Assembly: GCF_900167135.1 (NCBI RefSeq)
Contig: NZ_FUWZ01000002.1
Span: 496,001-560,000, forward strand
Direction of reading: 5' to 3'
From: Chitinophaga eiseniae
Lineage (GTDB): Bacteria; Bacteroidota; Bacteroidia; Chitinophagales; Chitinophagaceae
DNA: 64,000 nucleotides
Within the stretch, counting starts at the first letter, position 1, and each line of letters opens with the position of its first letter. Positions 1 to 9,368 of this stretch are shown here, piece after piece. The notes below the pieces were generated by a model, which was given only the letters and a program-made list of their open reading frames with translations, searched no databases and had not been told where the DNA came from. The position numbers were made by a program, and so were the translations under genes.

Positions 1-262
1 CAGTAAAAGCCGCATCGGACGGCGCCAGCACCGTCAGCGGCCCGGCACTGGTCAGCAACGGCTGCATACTGCTGCGGTCCGCCGCCGCTTTGAACTTGCT
101 GAGGTTAAAGTTGTCAATCACCACCTCCATGAGGCGGTCGTTAGCTTTGGGCGCATCAGTATCGTCTTTCTTACAGGCGCCTGCCATCAGCAAAGACAAA
201 CCAATGACCACCAGCCGGCGGGAGAAATATTGTCTGGATAAGGTAGTATTTGTAGTCATCAT
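1..262 (-). CDS. Fasciclin (FAS1) domain lipoprotein, partial
   Basis: The gene reads leftwards and is cut by the window edge, so only about 87 N-terminal residues are visible. The start has two adjacent ATGs (262 and 259). A basic N-terminus and a hydrophobic stretch lead to a lipobox ending MAGACKKDD, which predicts a lipid-anchored protein. After a short linker comes a typical FAS1 opening: a helix resembling NFNLSKFKAAADRS, then GPLTVLAPSDAAF, the conserved first FAS1 strand motif. FAS1 domains are adhesion or ligand-binding modules. It is the last visible gene of the receptor/lipoprotein operon and starts 21 bp after the preceding FAS1 gene. The number of FAS1 domains cannot be judged. 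Confidence 0.85.
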   Translation of the reverse strand, partial: MMTTNTTLSRQYFSRRLVVIGLSLLMAGACKKDDTDAPKANDRLMEVVIDNFNLSKFKAAADRSSMQPLLTSAGPLTVLAPSDAAFT

Positions 263-283
263 GAATCTTTAACGGATCAACTG

Positions 284-1546
284 TTAATTCACCTTGAAAT
301 TATCCGGCAGCAGAAGCCTGTCCACGATATGCAGCGGGCCTTCGAAGGTGTTGATATCTCTTGCGATGATAGTAGCCGGCGGGGTATTGGCATTTCTTAG
401 CTTTACCTTGATGCTATTACCCTCACGCATAAACTGCAACGGCATTTTATAACCGGCAGTAGTTGTATTCCCCAGTGATATCCAATAATCTCCGATCAGT
501 TTATCATCAAGATCATTAGAATAAAATACAGTATGCGCAGAAGGAATAAAACCGCTATTGTCAATGGGAGCATAAGACCGGCCCCAGTTATGATAGTCCA
601 GTATACTGTCCGTAGGAATTAAACCAGTCATGGTGTAAGACTCCCAGTCCAGCTCAGGGATAAAGCGGCTGTTGATTTTCGTGACCTGGTCTATATCCTG
701 GATACCTGCCTGATGGAAAGCCTCATCGGTAGGAGCCAGATAAGCGTTAAAAACAACTGCGCCAGAGGCGGGGTCCACGCCCCAAAAATAGCCGGCGTAG
801 CGCACAAAAGACCCCCAGGTATATTCCATCCAGCTGGCCTCATTCATATCGTTGATGGCCAGCAGCATGGTAAAGCGGCCATCTTCCTCCAGTATTTCCC
901 GGACATGTTTTTCAGGTTTTTGTAATAACCTGTTCACCGGCCAGATGATACCATTCCTCGCGGCCACCGGTGGATGTTTTCCGCAAAGCTGGCCATCGAC
1001 GATCAGCTGACTGTCTTTCGCCATCGCCATAAAGTGGCGGTAGGTATAGGCATAAGGACGGCCCACGCCCGATCCCGAACCATTGCGGTACTCCTGTAAA
1101 TTTGGATTCTCGAGCATCGTCATCCTGGGAGAACTGAGTTTTTGCGTCTGAAGGGTTAATGGTTCCAGTTTTTCATTGAGCATATGAAATCTCATCAGTT
1201 GATTCAGCTCCTCCGGGGAACGTTTGCCGATTTCGGTTTCGTCCAGTCCCGCAGCCTTCATGGCGGCATCGTCAACCGCCAGCACGGTAACGGATGCCCT
1301 GGCACCCAATGCCAACAGGTCTTTTTCCATATCACTACGCTGCCAGGCAGCATAAAACAATTTGTAAGGAGACGATTTCAGGACTGTCGGGATATCGGTG
1401 CTGGCACTGTCTTTATAGGGAACAGTTTCACCCTCCGGTTCCGGCATGAACATTTCCTTTCTGCAACCGGTTTGCAACAATCCCATGCTAAAGAACACCC
1501 CGCAGAGGATCATTGCTTGTATTGTTCTGTATATTTTATTTTTCAT
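284..1546 (-). CDS. Fasciclin (FAS1) domain lipoprotein
   Basis: The 420-residue protein has a signal peptide with lipobox LLQTGC and is predicted to be anchored to a membrane, probably the outer membrane. Two divergent FAS1-like regions are seen: about residues 50-215, where VTVLAVDDAAMKAAG matches the first FAS1 motif, and about 215-415, where VFNAYLAPTDEAFHQAG repeats it and the C-terminus closes with GPLHIVDRLLLP, the usual last FAS1 strand. The second domain carries long insertions. It lies 26 bp from the upstream FAS1 gene and 21 bp from the next, as in one transcript. A structural or binding role at the cell surface is inferred; no enzymatic motif is visible. Confidence 0.85.
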   Translation of the reverse strand: MKNKIYRTIQAMILCGVFFSMGLLQTGCRKEMFMPEPEGETVPYKDSASTDIPTVLKSSPYKLFYAAWQRSDMEKDLLALGARASVTVLAVDDAAMKAAGLDETEIGKRSPEELNQLMRFHMLNEKLEPLTLQTQKLSSPRMTMLENPNLQEYRNGSGSGVGRPYAYTYRHFMAMAKDSQLIVDGQLCGKHPPVAARNGIIWPVNRLLQKPEKHVREILEEDGRFTMLLAINDMNEASWMEYTWGSFVRYAGYFWGVDPASGAVVFNAYLAPTDEAFHQAGIQDIDQVTKINSRFIPELDWESYTMTGLIPTDSILDYHNWGRSYAPIDNSGFIPSAHTVFYSNDLDDKLIGDYWISLGNTTTAGYKMPLQFMREGNSIKVKLRNANTPPATIIARDINTFEGPLHIVDRLLLPDNFKVN

Positions 1547-1572
1547 GATGATTATGTCGTTAACTGTTGACC

Positions 1573-2634
1573 TTATTTTATGGCCTGTTCGGGTTTCAAC
1601 AGCAAGCCATCCAGCTGATGCACCACGCCGTTGTCAGTATTATAATCCACGATTCCTTTCCGTTCCACCGGCACGGCATTCAGTGGCTGGTGGTTTCTGT
1701 CTTCCCGGATGGAACAGGCATACCTGATTTTCAGAACACCGTTTTCTGTAACGTCCAGGCTGGCAATCTCCAGCAGGTAGGTATCATCCTTTATATTAAG
1801 TCTCAGCGGGTCGCTGGTGCCGGTCATGGTTTTAAAGGCGCGGATATCAGAGAAGAAATAGTGCTGTTTGTGTATGATGTAGCTTCCAAACAGGCGGGCC
1901 ATGATGTATTTGTCAGGGCTTAACGCTGCGATAGCCTGTTCATCCAGGCCATTGGCCTTGAGTGCGGCATTGGTGGGCGCCAGGATCGTCCAGGGGCCAC
2001 CGCTTTTGAGCTGTTCCCAGAAGCCGAAGCGTTTCAGTGCACCTACAAACAGGCTAAATTCTTCATGCTGCGAAAGCAGGTCCTGTACGGTCCCCGGCTG
2101 ATCTTTTATCACCTGTTGCAGCACCTGCAATACACCGTTGGTGACCACCACGTCTTTTACTTCTGTCAGGCAACCATGGAAGTAAATGGCGTTGCGGTTA
2201 CCGGCTGCGCCGTAAGGGTTGGTGGACATTGTTACCAGCAACTCCCGTGTGCCGATTGTTTTAAACCGTACGTCCACACTATTAGGCGCCAGGTTGCTTT
2301 CGCGTAACGTCTGGGGCAGCACATGCAGTTGCACCAGCTCCTTTACTTTGTCGACCGGCATTTTGGCCAGATCGGCTGCGCTCAGGATACCTATCTCATT
2401 AAAAGCCTTATTGTTGGGTGCCAGTATGGTAAAAGGTCCGGGGCCGTTCAGTTCAGCCGACATGCCGGCCCTTTCGATGGCTGCATAGAAGAGGCTCAGG
2501 TCATAGTTGTTCCGGATAAAATCCGCAGCCGGACGATAGTTTTTCGTCTCTTGCTCAAAATCCAGTTTATCATGTTTACAGGAAGTAAACATCATCCCGG
2601 TCAGCGCTAAGAATATGATAATATAATGTTTCAT
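1573..2634 (-). CDS. Two-domain fasciclin (FAS1) lipoprotein
   Basis: The 353-residue lipoprotein has signal peptide and lipobox MMFTSCKHDK. Two FAS1 repeats are clear. The first, about residues 35-175, has GPFTILAPNNKAFNEIGI followed by a KVKELVQLHVLP helix. The second, about 180-350, has GPWTILAPTNAALKANGL and ends VVHQLDGLLLKP. This is the most canonical FAS1 protein of the three in the operon. It is transcribed with the receptor at 5604-9182 and sits 24 bp downstream of the unclassified lipoprotein gene. FAS1 domains mediate adhesion in many organisms; here a ligand-presenting or surface-scaffold role beside a TonB receptor is inference. Confidence 0.9.
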   Translation of the reverse strand: MKHYIIIFLALTGMMFTSCKHDKLDFEQETKNYRPAADFIRNNYDLSLFYAAIERAGMSAELNGPGPFTILAPNNKAFNEIGILSAADLAKMPVDKVKELVQLHVLPQTLRESNLAPNSVDVRFKTIGTRELLVTMSTNPYGAAGNRNAIYFHGCLTEVKDVVVTNGVLQVLQQVIKDQPGTVQDLLSQHEEFSLFVGALKRFGFWEQLKSGGPWTILAPTNAALKANGLDEQAIAALSPDKYIMARLFGSYIIHKQHYFFSDIRAFKTMTGTSDPLRLNIKDDTYLLEIASLDVTENGVLKIRYACSIREDRNHQPLNAVPVERKGIVDYNTDNGVVHQLDGLLLKPEQAIK

Positions 2635-2658
2635 AGCTTGATGATTTAGGGCCTCCGC

Positions 2659-3840
2659 TTAGTATATCGGCGTCGGATATTTACGTTGTACGGTAGTTAA
2701 ATAAGCGGTGCCGTTTACTATTTCGATGGTGTTCACGGTAGCAAACGACTGCGGGTTGTTTGTTCCGGAGTGAATATTGACAATCATATTGGGACGGCTG
2801 CAGATGTAGCGCTCGAAGCTCGCGCGGGTACCGTTTCCGTAGCAGGAAATCACGGCGTAGTTACCATCCACCACTTCACCATTATTATCGTTATAAGGGT
2901 TGTTAAGCGGGTTTAGTCCCGGCGACAGCAGGCTGAATCGCTGCCATGCCGTAGTCCGGATGCCATCGGCGGCATTGTCCGCAAACAACGGAAAGCTGAA
3001 GTAGCTATTCACGGCGTTGGACGTATTATTGCGGCGCAGTGTCGTCAGGAACCTGAAATTATATCCCGGTACCGGATTCGTCAATCCGTCTCCGGTATGG
3101 AGTGTCATCCAGACATTCGCTTCGTCCTTTATTCCATACTGCAGCATGCCGGCGTCTACATTCCTTGGTTTCTTCGTTTTGTCCGCCGCTTCATATCCTT
3201 CTGCGCTCATGTTATAGAAGTTCACATACACCAGCGAATCAGACAGCGACAGCTTGTGGAAAATTTCGCGGCGTAACAGCATACCGTTTTCCTTGGTCCT
3301 GAAATTTTTCTGCAGGATGTGCAGGGTGTACACCTCACGGCTGTCCAGTTGGAGAACGGTGTCCAGCAAGACTTTCTTTTTCAGCCGGTCTTCCAGGCTA
3401 AAAAACGGTATCCCGCTTACGGGGCGGTACATAAACATCACCCGATGCTGACCAGAAGGTATCTGCGCCCAGCTGGAGAGGTCAAAACCATTGAGTATGG
3501 GCCCTACCAGCACGTCTTCCTTACCGGGGTACTCCGGGTTGCGGAAGGAGTTACTGCTACCTATATGCGAAGGGTATGGCGGTGCATAGGCGCTGCGCTG
3601 GTCCAGAAAATCACCGATAATAGCTGCGCTGACGGGCATACCGGAAGCATCTGTCTGCGGATCGATGAGCATCGTCAGAAACGGCTGTTCTTCGTCTTTG
3701 TTTTCCAGCGCTACGGTATAGTTGAGATTGTTGAACACACGGAGGTACGCCGGGTCATCAATCTTCTTATGTTCTATCTTGGCGCAGCTATATAAAGCCA
3801 GCGCCAGTCCTGCTATAATAATGGAGAATGTTTGTTTCAT
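2659..3840 (-). CDS. Lipoprotein of unknown function in receptor operon
   Basis: The 393-residue predicted lipoprotein has lipobox ALYSCAKIE. No family is recognised with certainty. The N-terminal DPAYLRVFNNLNYTVAL resembles the opening beta strand of DUF4397-type domains, and the rest looks beta-rich with many Asn/Gly/Pro turns, including GPILNGFDLSSWAQIPSGQH and a C-terminal strand pair. No catalytic signature is seen. It lies between the DUF4397 lipoprotein (18 bp away) and the first FAS1 gene (24 bp away), so co-expression with the TonB receptor is likely. It could fill the position that SusD fills in other loci, but there is no TPR-like helical content to support SusD homology. Confidence 0.75.
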   Translation of the reverse strand: MKQTFSIIIAGLALALYSCAKIEHKKIDDPAYLRVFNNLNYTVALENKDEEQPFLTMLIDPQTDASGMPVSAAIIGDFLDQRSAYAPPYPSHIGSSNSFRNPEYPGKEDVLVGPILNGFDLSSWAQIPSGQHRVMFMYRPVSGIPFFSLEDRLKKKVLLDTVLQLDSREVYTLHILQKNFRTKENGMLLRREIFHKLSLSDSLVYVNFYNMSAEGYEAADKTKKPRNVDAGMLQYGIKDEANVWMTLHTGDGLTNPVPGYNFRFLTTLRRNNTSNAVNSYFSFPLFADNAADGIRTTAWQRFSLLSPGLNPLNNPYNDNNGEVVDGNYAVISCYGNGTRASFERYICSRPNMIVNIHSGTNNPQSFATVNTIEIVNGTAYLTTVQRKYPTPIY

Positions 3841-3858
3841 GCTTTTAACAGTTTAGGG

Positions 3859-5577
3859 CTACCGGTTATGTTTAACAATGATCATCTTCGCCCTGGATGC
3901 TTCCGGGGCGCCGGCGCCATCTCTTCCTATGAGCGCTATTGAGTAATAGCCGGGCTCCTGGTTCGGTATAATGCCCCGTACATACATTTCTTTCCGCGCT
4001 ACCAGGTCGCTACTTTTTACGACCGGTACCTGTGTGAGCCATGAGCCGGGAAATACACCGGGGTTTGACCGGAACGCCATAATATGGTAAGCATCGTCTA
4101 CCAGGCCAACAACCGTATTGGTGGCATCTTCCGGAACAATGCCCGGCTGCAGTCCGCGGGTAACGCCATATCTGCCGAACGACTGGCCATTGGGCGATGT
4201 GAAATTTACATTGGGTATATCCGGGCAGAAATTATAGAAGCGGAAGTGGATCGGATGTTTATACTGTACCCGCAGGAAAGAGCCGTCCTGCCCGTCGCCG
4301 CCGGGTACAAAAACACCGCCGCTCAGGTTGTTGGCAGCCATTGCGATCTGCGGTACTCCTTTGGCATCGCCGTATACCCACGCGGTATAGTTGCCGCCGG
4401 GGCTTACCATCTTTTGCGTGGAAGCCAGCACTTTACCGGAGGCGTCGGTCGCTTCAATGGTGGTCATGGCCGCCACGATGTTCGTATACCCGCCGGCGGT
4501 ACCGTAGCTGATGTTGCCACCAGCCTGCGTGCCGTTCACTTTCAGCCGCAGGGAAGCAGCGCCGGGGAAAGCATTCACCGCCTGCAGACGGCCGTAGTTC
4601 ACATTGGCCGGATCGGCAATATCCGCTATGATCTGAAAAGCATTCTGGGTAAAATTAGATTCATCATGGCCACCGGGAATCGAATAGGGCAATACCTGTG
4701 GTGTAATGACGATGGTATATATCCCTCCCGGCTGATAAGTACGTATAGGCGCATAAGTTAGCCCTGTAACAATAGGCTGCACAGAACCCAGCGTAATGGT
4801 AGAGGTAGCCCTGTCTATCATGGCCACGTTTTCCTCGCGGGCGCCGCCGGAAGCTGTCACCTGCGTACCGCTGGCTGTCAGCACCCTGAACTGGTAAGTA
4901 CCATAAGGCACTTCCACATATTCAGACCAGTGGCCGGGCGTAATATTGGATGTGGTGGCGCTGACCGGCGTTCCGTCAGCAAAAGCCAGCGACATCGGCC
5001 CGTCTACCAGCTCCTGTGCGCCATCAGGACGTTTGATCCCGGAAGCCAGGTTCACAATACGGATTTTGAAATGGTCCGGCCGGGAAGGTGCTTCTACGGA
5101 CCGGGGGACCTTGTTCACCTCCGGAATATTACCTGTCAGCAGGAAAGGACCACGGATAATATAATAATCAACGGGGTTATTGTAGTCGTCTTTCACATCC
5201 AGTTCCACCGGTCTTTCACCCACCGTCAGCTCTTTGGTTTCTATTTTCAGATGTGCGTTCCCGTTATCCCGAAACAGGTCCCGCGGCAGCGTCCAGGTGG
5301 TACCGAGACGTCCTTTGTCAGGGAAATATTTCGTAGCGGGATACCGCCACTTGTCGTCAAGATAGGACAGCACCACGTAGTTCGTCAGCGTGTCATTGTT
5401 GGCGACCACCTGGTTATGCGTGCTCAGGTTCACGATCCGGACGCCGGAATTACCCCGGACATCCTGAACGATCCTGTTGTCGTACAGGTGGTCCATTTTA
5501 TCTTTATTGCAGGATGACATAAAACCGGCGCCTGCCAGCAACATCCCTGCTATAATGGAAATACGTTTCATTTTCAT
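3859..5577 (-). CDS. DUF4397-type repeat lipoprotein
   Basis: The 572-residue lipoprotein has signal peptide ending GFMSSCNKDK. At least two segments look like DUF4397, a beta-sandwich family named for an RVVN-like first strand: VRIVNLSTHNQVV near residue 46 and FKIRIVNLASGIKRPDG near 170, the latter followed by VEVPYGTYQFRVL. A third related stretch begins near 330 (GRLQAVNAFPGAASLRLKVN). The extended length and repeats suggest a surface-exposed rod. It is encoded 26 bp downstream of the TonB receptor stop, the place where susD stands in classical loci, so it is the best candidate for the receptor's lipoprotein partner. That pairing is inferred from gene order only. Confidence 0.8.
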   Translation of the reverse strand: MKMKRISIIAGMLLAGAGFMSSCNKDKMDHLYDNRIVQDVRGNSGVRIVNLSTHNQVVANNDTLTNYVVLSYLDDKWRYPATKYFPDKGRLGTTWTLPRDLFRDNGNAHLKIETKELTVGERPVELDVKDDYNNPVDYYIIRGPFLLTGNIPEVNKVPRSVEAPSRPDHFKIRIVNLASGIKRPDGAQELVDGPMSLAFADGTPVSATTSNITPGHWSEYVEVPYGTYQFRVLTASGTQVTASGGAREENVAMIDRATSTITLGSVQPIVTGLTYAPIRTYQPGGIYTIVITPQVLPYSIPGGHDESNFTQNAFQIIADIADPANVNYGRLQAVNAFPGAASLRLKVNGTQAGGNISYGTAGGYTNIVAAMTTIEATDASGKVLASTQKMVSPGGNYTAWVYGDAKGVPQIAMAANNLSGGVFVPGGDGQDGSFLRVQYKHPIHFRFYNFCPDIPNVNFTSPNGQSFGRYGVTRGLQPGIVPEDATNTVVGLVDDAYHIMAFRSNPGVFPGSWLTQVPVVKSSDLVARKEMYVRGIIPNQEPGYYSIALIGRDGAGAPEASRAKMIIVKHNR

Positions 5578-5603
5578 TTTTTTATTCCGGATAACCGTTA
5601 CCG

Positions 5604-8600
5604 TTAGAACAAATTGTAAGTAAAGCCCAGCATGATTTCGCTACCGCGTTTGAAGCTGCGGTTAACGTATTTATTACCATACCACAGGCCGCCGGTGCCC
5701 GGCGCCGCATATACGGTTTCTATCGCCGGGTTCAGGATATTTTTCGCATATCCTTTGAACAGCAAACGTTTGGTAACACGCTGCGTGAAGACGAAATCCA
5801 GCACCGGCACAGGACGCGTGTAGAGGTCCGGCTCTCCGGTCAGGTTGATCTGCACCAGCCGCTCGCCCACCATATTGAAAGTGGCGGTCAGGTCGGTGCC
5901 GGAACGGCCGTTCTTATAGTTGAGCCAGGCGTTTACCGAATAAGGCGCCTGTTCAAACAACGGACTGTACTCGGGTGTATGGCGGTCGAGGGATTTGTTG
6001 GCTTTATACCGCTCTGTTGATTTCTTAATGAGGCTTTGCGCCAGCAACAGGTTGGAACCGATGTTGAAATTCTTCAGCGGCGCATACAGTCGGCCCAGGT
6101 CTTTTACCACTTCCAGCTCCAGGCCCCATACCTTACCTTCGTTCGGATCGTTCTGGAACTGGATGGTGGGATATTCCGGATATTTCGCAGCAAGACCGTC
6201 TGTTTTGAGGCTGAACACTTTCACCAGCTGGTGCTGTATCCGCTTTCCAAACAAAGACACAGACAGCACTTCTCCCGGGTGGGGGAACCACTCCCACCTG
6301 AAATCGAGGTTTTCCGTTTGTTGATTGATCAGGTTCGGATTACCTACCACCAATCCCATCTGGAAGGCGTCAAATTCGAAAACGTTGGTGATTTCACGCA
6401 GCTCCGGCCTTGCCAGGGTGGTGTTGTAACCTACACGGAAATTCATGCTTTCCAGCGGCGTATAGGTCAGGTTAAAGGAATAAAAAGGTTTATAGCCCGT
6501 CTTGTAGGCGGTATTGGGATTGATGAGCACCACAGGCACTTTCGTGCCATCCTGACCGGGAGCGGTAAGCGATGGATCGAGATAAACATCGGAAGTATCT
6601 ACGGAAGACTGAATATTGGTTTTCTCAAAACGTACCCCGCCGGTAAGACGCAGATTGGCGGGCAACCGCAGGTCCATCATCCCGTAGAAGGCGTTGGTTT
6701 CAAAGAAACCGGTGTAGTTATTGGGAGATTTCTGACTGTTATACAGAAACCCGCCAACAGGATTGGCGCCTTCGCCGGTGCTTCCGCCGGGGATTTTAAT
6801 ACCGATCATCTCCGGGCTAACGAGGCGGTTCAGGTTGCCTTCCACAGCGTACAGCGGATAGGCGCCATAGGTAGAGAAATTAGAACCCGGCAGGAAGAAC
6901 ATGTTTTCCCGGAAGCGACGGTCACGGTTCAGGTAGTTCACACCGGTTTTAAATTCCTGTTTTTTGCCAAACAATGGGAAAGGCAGCGTTACATCGGCTT
7001 TATAGTTGTAATTGGTTTCTTTCAGCCTGCGCCAGCGGCGGCCATTGGGCTCGGCCTGAATGATGCCGTAGGTACCGTAACCATTCACATAGCCGGAGTT
7101 GAGCGCGTACAGATGGTTTGTAAAGACGTAGTCACCTGAGCCGGGGAAAGAACCTACGGCAGGTTTATAATAGTATCCTCCGTTACGCGGTGCATAGTCT
7201 GTCAGCGTCACAAAACGATAGTCGGGATCATTCTGTGAGGAGTTGGAAGTAGCGACGTTGTAGCTCAGGCGAGGGCTGTATTCGCCTTTCATGAACTTAT
7301 GCTCTCCCTGCAGGTTGAAGGTATGCAGGGTACGGTATGTCTGTTTCAGCGAGTAGATAGTGCTGCTCACTTCTCCCGGCAGGCCGGTGTACTGGTATTG
7401 CCCGTACATGTTGACGGCCTGTGCCTCGCTGCCCCAGCTGCCGAGGTACTGCATACTGATTTCATGACGGGGGTTGAACTTGTACGTCAACCCCGTCAAT
7501 GCTCCATAGTTGATTGTTTGTGTTCCGGTGTTCTCTTTATAGGTTTGGTATTTACCCATGAACAGGTTGTTCGGGGTAATATAGTTGGGTATGTTACGTG
7601 GGCTGTACACGTCTTTGTTACCGGTGATCACACCCTGGTAAACGCTGAACTGTGTCAGGTCTCCACCGTAGATGTCGGTGGTACGGCTATAGTAGTTGGC
7701 GCCGGCTATGACACCCAGCGTATGTTTTCCAAACAGTTTAAAGCTGTTGCCATAGGTCGCCGAATACAGCTGGTTCAGCGGCGCTTTGCGGTAATTGGTG
7801 GTAAGCACCGGATCGAAGCTGTGCATGAGGTTATTGATGCGGGTAGCCTCCTGCTGTAAGGCAGGGCTGTTGGGGCTGTTGGCAATCAGTTGTTGTATCT
7901 GGGATAAGCCGCCGGGATATTGTTTGGACAGGTTCAGGAATTCGGCAGACAGGTCTTTTTTATTCACCCTGGTACCGAAAAATCCCATATCGCTGTTGTA
8001 GAAGCTGTTCACGCGGCCATTAGGACCGATATTGGAATTAAAGCCGGTTTGTGCGATGATGTTAAATATCGCGCTGTCGGGAACGGATTTTGTTTTCAGT
8101 TCGACGATGCCCGCTGCCGCGTCGGCAGGTTTGTCGGGCGTAACCGTCTTGAAGATGGTGATATTATCCAGGAGAGATGCCGGTACCAGGTCGAGCGGGA
8201 TGGTACTTCTGTCCGGATCGGAAGAAGCCAGGCGAACGCCGTTGAGCTGACCGATCACGCTACGGTCGCCCAGGCCGCGGATGGCAACGTACTTGTCGTC
8301 CGTGATGGTGACGCCGGACACTTTCTGCAGCGCCTGGGTGGTGGTGATACTGCCGGTACGTTCTATCTGTGCGGCGGATATGGCGTCCTGCACGATGGCG
8401 GCATTTTTTCGGTCCTGCAATACCGCGATTTCTGTATTGAGTTTACGGCGTGCGTTGACGGTCACCTCGCTGAGTTGTTTACTGGAAACGGCCAGGGCGA
8501 TGATCATCGTACCACCGGCGGCAGTAGCTTTCACTTCTCTCGTTTCATAGCCGATATAGCTGACCACGAGCGTAACGCCACTTTGTGCCGCGGTAAGGTT

Positions 8601-9182
8601 GAAAACCCCGTTGATATCGGTGGAGGCGCCTACCGAAGTGCCTTTCACCCGTACAGATACGCCGGGGATGGCCTCTTTTGTTTTGCTGTCGATCACCTTG
8701 CCGCTGATCTTTACAGGCACCGGTTGTTGAGCGATCACCACATAACCTTCCACCAGTTTATATTCCAGCCCGGTGTTTTCGAGGATACCATGCAGGGCGT
8801 CCTGGATACGGATAGCGGGACTGCTGAGGGTCACCTTTTTATGGGTTTTCTCCAGCAGTTCTTCCGGTAACATAAATTTAACTTCGCCCTGCTTTTCGAT
8901 GGCAAGCAAAGCCTCCTTCAGGGCTGCCTTGTTCAACTGCAGGTTTATTTTCCGGGTCAGATCCTGGCTCTTTACATTCGCGGCCAAAAGCAACCCAGCT
9001 GCGGTGAGTTGCAATACCAGCACAATAAATGAACATCTCATCAGGAAATAAATTATGGGCCTTATTCCCTCGCTTTGTCCCAACGGAGCGCCGGTATCCT
9101 TTTTATCCGGGCGGGCCCGCTGGCAGGCGAAGGTGGGATGCATGCTAAATCTTAAAGGATTTCTTTTTAATCCTTTTTCCAT
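5604..9182 (-). CDS. STN-domain TonB-dependent outer-membrane receptor
   Basis: The 1192-residue protein has a hydrophobic signal segment near residues 48-68, an STN (secretin/TonB short N-terminal) domain at about 75-150, a carboxypeptidase-regulatory-like beta-sandwich at about 157-240 (KISGKVIDSKTKEAIPGVSV), a plug at about 255-370 (KVSGVTITDDKYVAIRGLGD) and a long C-terminal beta-barrel ending MLGFTYNLF. STN domains pass a ligand signal to FecR-type anti-sigma factors, and fecR and an ECF sigma gene lie directly upstream. The barrel would import an unknown ligand with TonB energy. The first 47 residues before the signal segment are basic and unusual, so a start at Met48 is possible. No SusD gene follows; DUF4397 and FAS1 lipoproteins do. 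Confidence 0.93.
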   Translation of the reverse strand: MEKGLKRNPLRFSMHPTFACQRARPDKKDTGAPLGQSEGIRPIIYFLMRCSFIVLVLQLTAAGLLLAANVKSQDLTRKINLQLNKAALKEALLAIEKQGEVKFMLPEELLEKTHKKVTLSSPAIRIQDALHGILENTGLEYKLVEGYVVIAQQPVPVKISGKVIDSKTKEAIPGVSVRVKGTSVGASTDINGVFNLTAAQSGVTLVVSYIGYETREVKATAAGGTMIIALAVSSKQLSEVTVNARRKLNTEIAVLQDRKNAAIVQDAISAAQIERTGSITTTQALQKVSGVTITDDKYVAIRGLGDRSVIGQLNGVRLASSDPDRSTIPLDLVPASLLDNITIFKTVTPDKPADAAAGIVELKTKSVPDSAIFNIIAQTGFNSNIGPNGRVNSFYNSDMGFFGTRVNKKDLSAEFLNLSKQYPGGLSQIQQLIANSPNSPALQQEATRINNLMHSFDPVLTTNYRKAPLNQLYSATYGNSFKLFGKHTLGVIAGANYYSRTTDIYGGDLTQFSVYQGVITGNKDVYSPRNIPNYITPNNLFMGKYQTYKENTGTQTINYGALTGLTYKFNPRHEISMQYLGSWGSEAQAVNMYGQYQYTGLPGEVSSTIYSLKQTYRTLHTFNLQGEHKFMKGEYSPRLSYNVATSNSSQNDPDYRFVTLTDYAPRNGGYYYKPAVGSFPGSGDYVFTNHLYALNSGYVNGYGTYGIIQAEPNGRRWRRLKETNYNYKADVTLPFPLFGKKQEFKTGVNYLNRDRRFRENMFFLPGSNFSTYGAYPLYAVEGNLNRLVSPEMIGIKIPGGSTGEGANPVGGFLYNSQKSPNNYTGFFETNAFYGMMDLRLPANLRLTGGVRFEKTNIQSSVDTSDVYLDPSLTAPGQDGTKVPVVLINPNTAYKTGYKPFYSFNLTYTPLESMNFRVGYNTTLARPELREITNVFEFDAFQMGLVVGNPNLINQQTENLDFRWEWFPHPGEVLSVSLFGKRIQHQLVKVFSLKTDGLAAKYPEYPTIQFQNDPNEGKVWGLELEVVKDLGRLYAPLKNFNIGSNLLLAQSLIKKSTERYKANKSLDRHTPEYSPLFEQAPYSVNAWLNYKNGRSGTDLTATFNMVGERLVQINLTGEPDLYTRPVPVLDFVFTQRVTKRLLFKGYAKNILNPAIETVYAAPGTGGLWYGNKYVNRSFKRGSEIMLGFTYNLF

Positions 9183-9293
9183 ACTTTTGAATGTTACTGG
9201 TTAGTCCCGGTTTTCCGGGAAATCTGGTATCCTTTTTCAGGGTGCCTGTTCGTCGTCCAAAACTTATCAGGCATCATGAAATCATCTTTTAAG

Positions 9294-9333
9294 ACGTTCC
9301 CGTGTATTTGTCAGATACCGGGAACGTTTTTTT
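9294..9333 (+). terminator. Hairpin with T-tract in the fecR-receptor gap
   Basis: Arms ACGTTCCCG (9294-9302) and CGGGAACGT (9319-9327) pair perfectly around a 16-nt loop, and seven Ts follow on the plus strand. As an intrinsic terminator it would act on plus-strand (antisense) transcription. Read in the sense of the operon the same stem has the A-run before it, so it may instead act as a leader structure of the receptor mRNA. The function is uncertain. Confidence 0.45.
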
Positions 9334-9368
9334 AGTTGTGTACTGTTAGGGCATGTGATTGTTTTCTG

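Noticed and set aside
6036..7139. Long open frame antisense to the STN TonB receptor
   Set aside because: It lies wholly opposite a well-supported receptor gene, shows no family motif and has the composition of a shadow of barrel-coding sequence.
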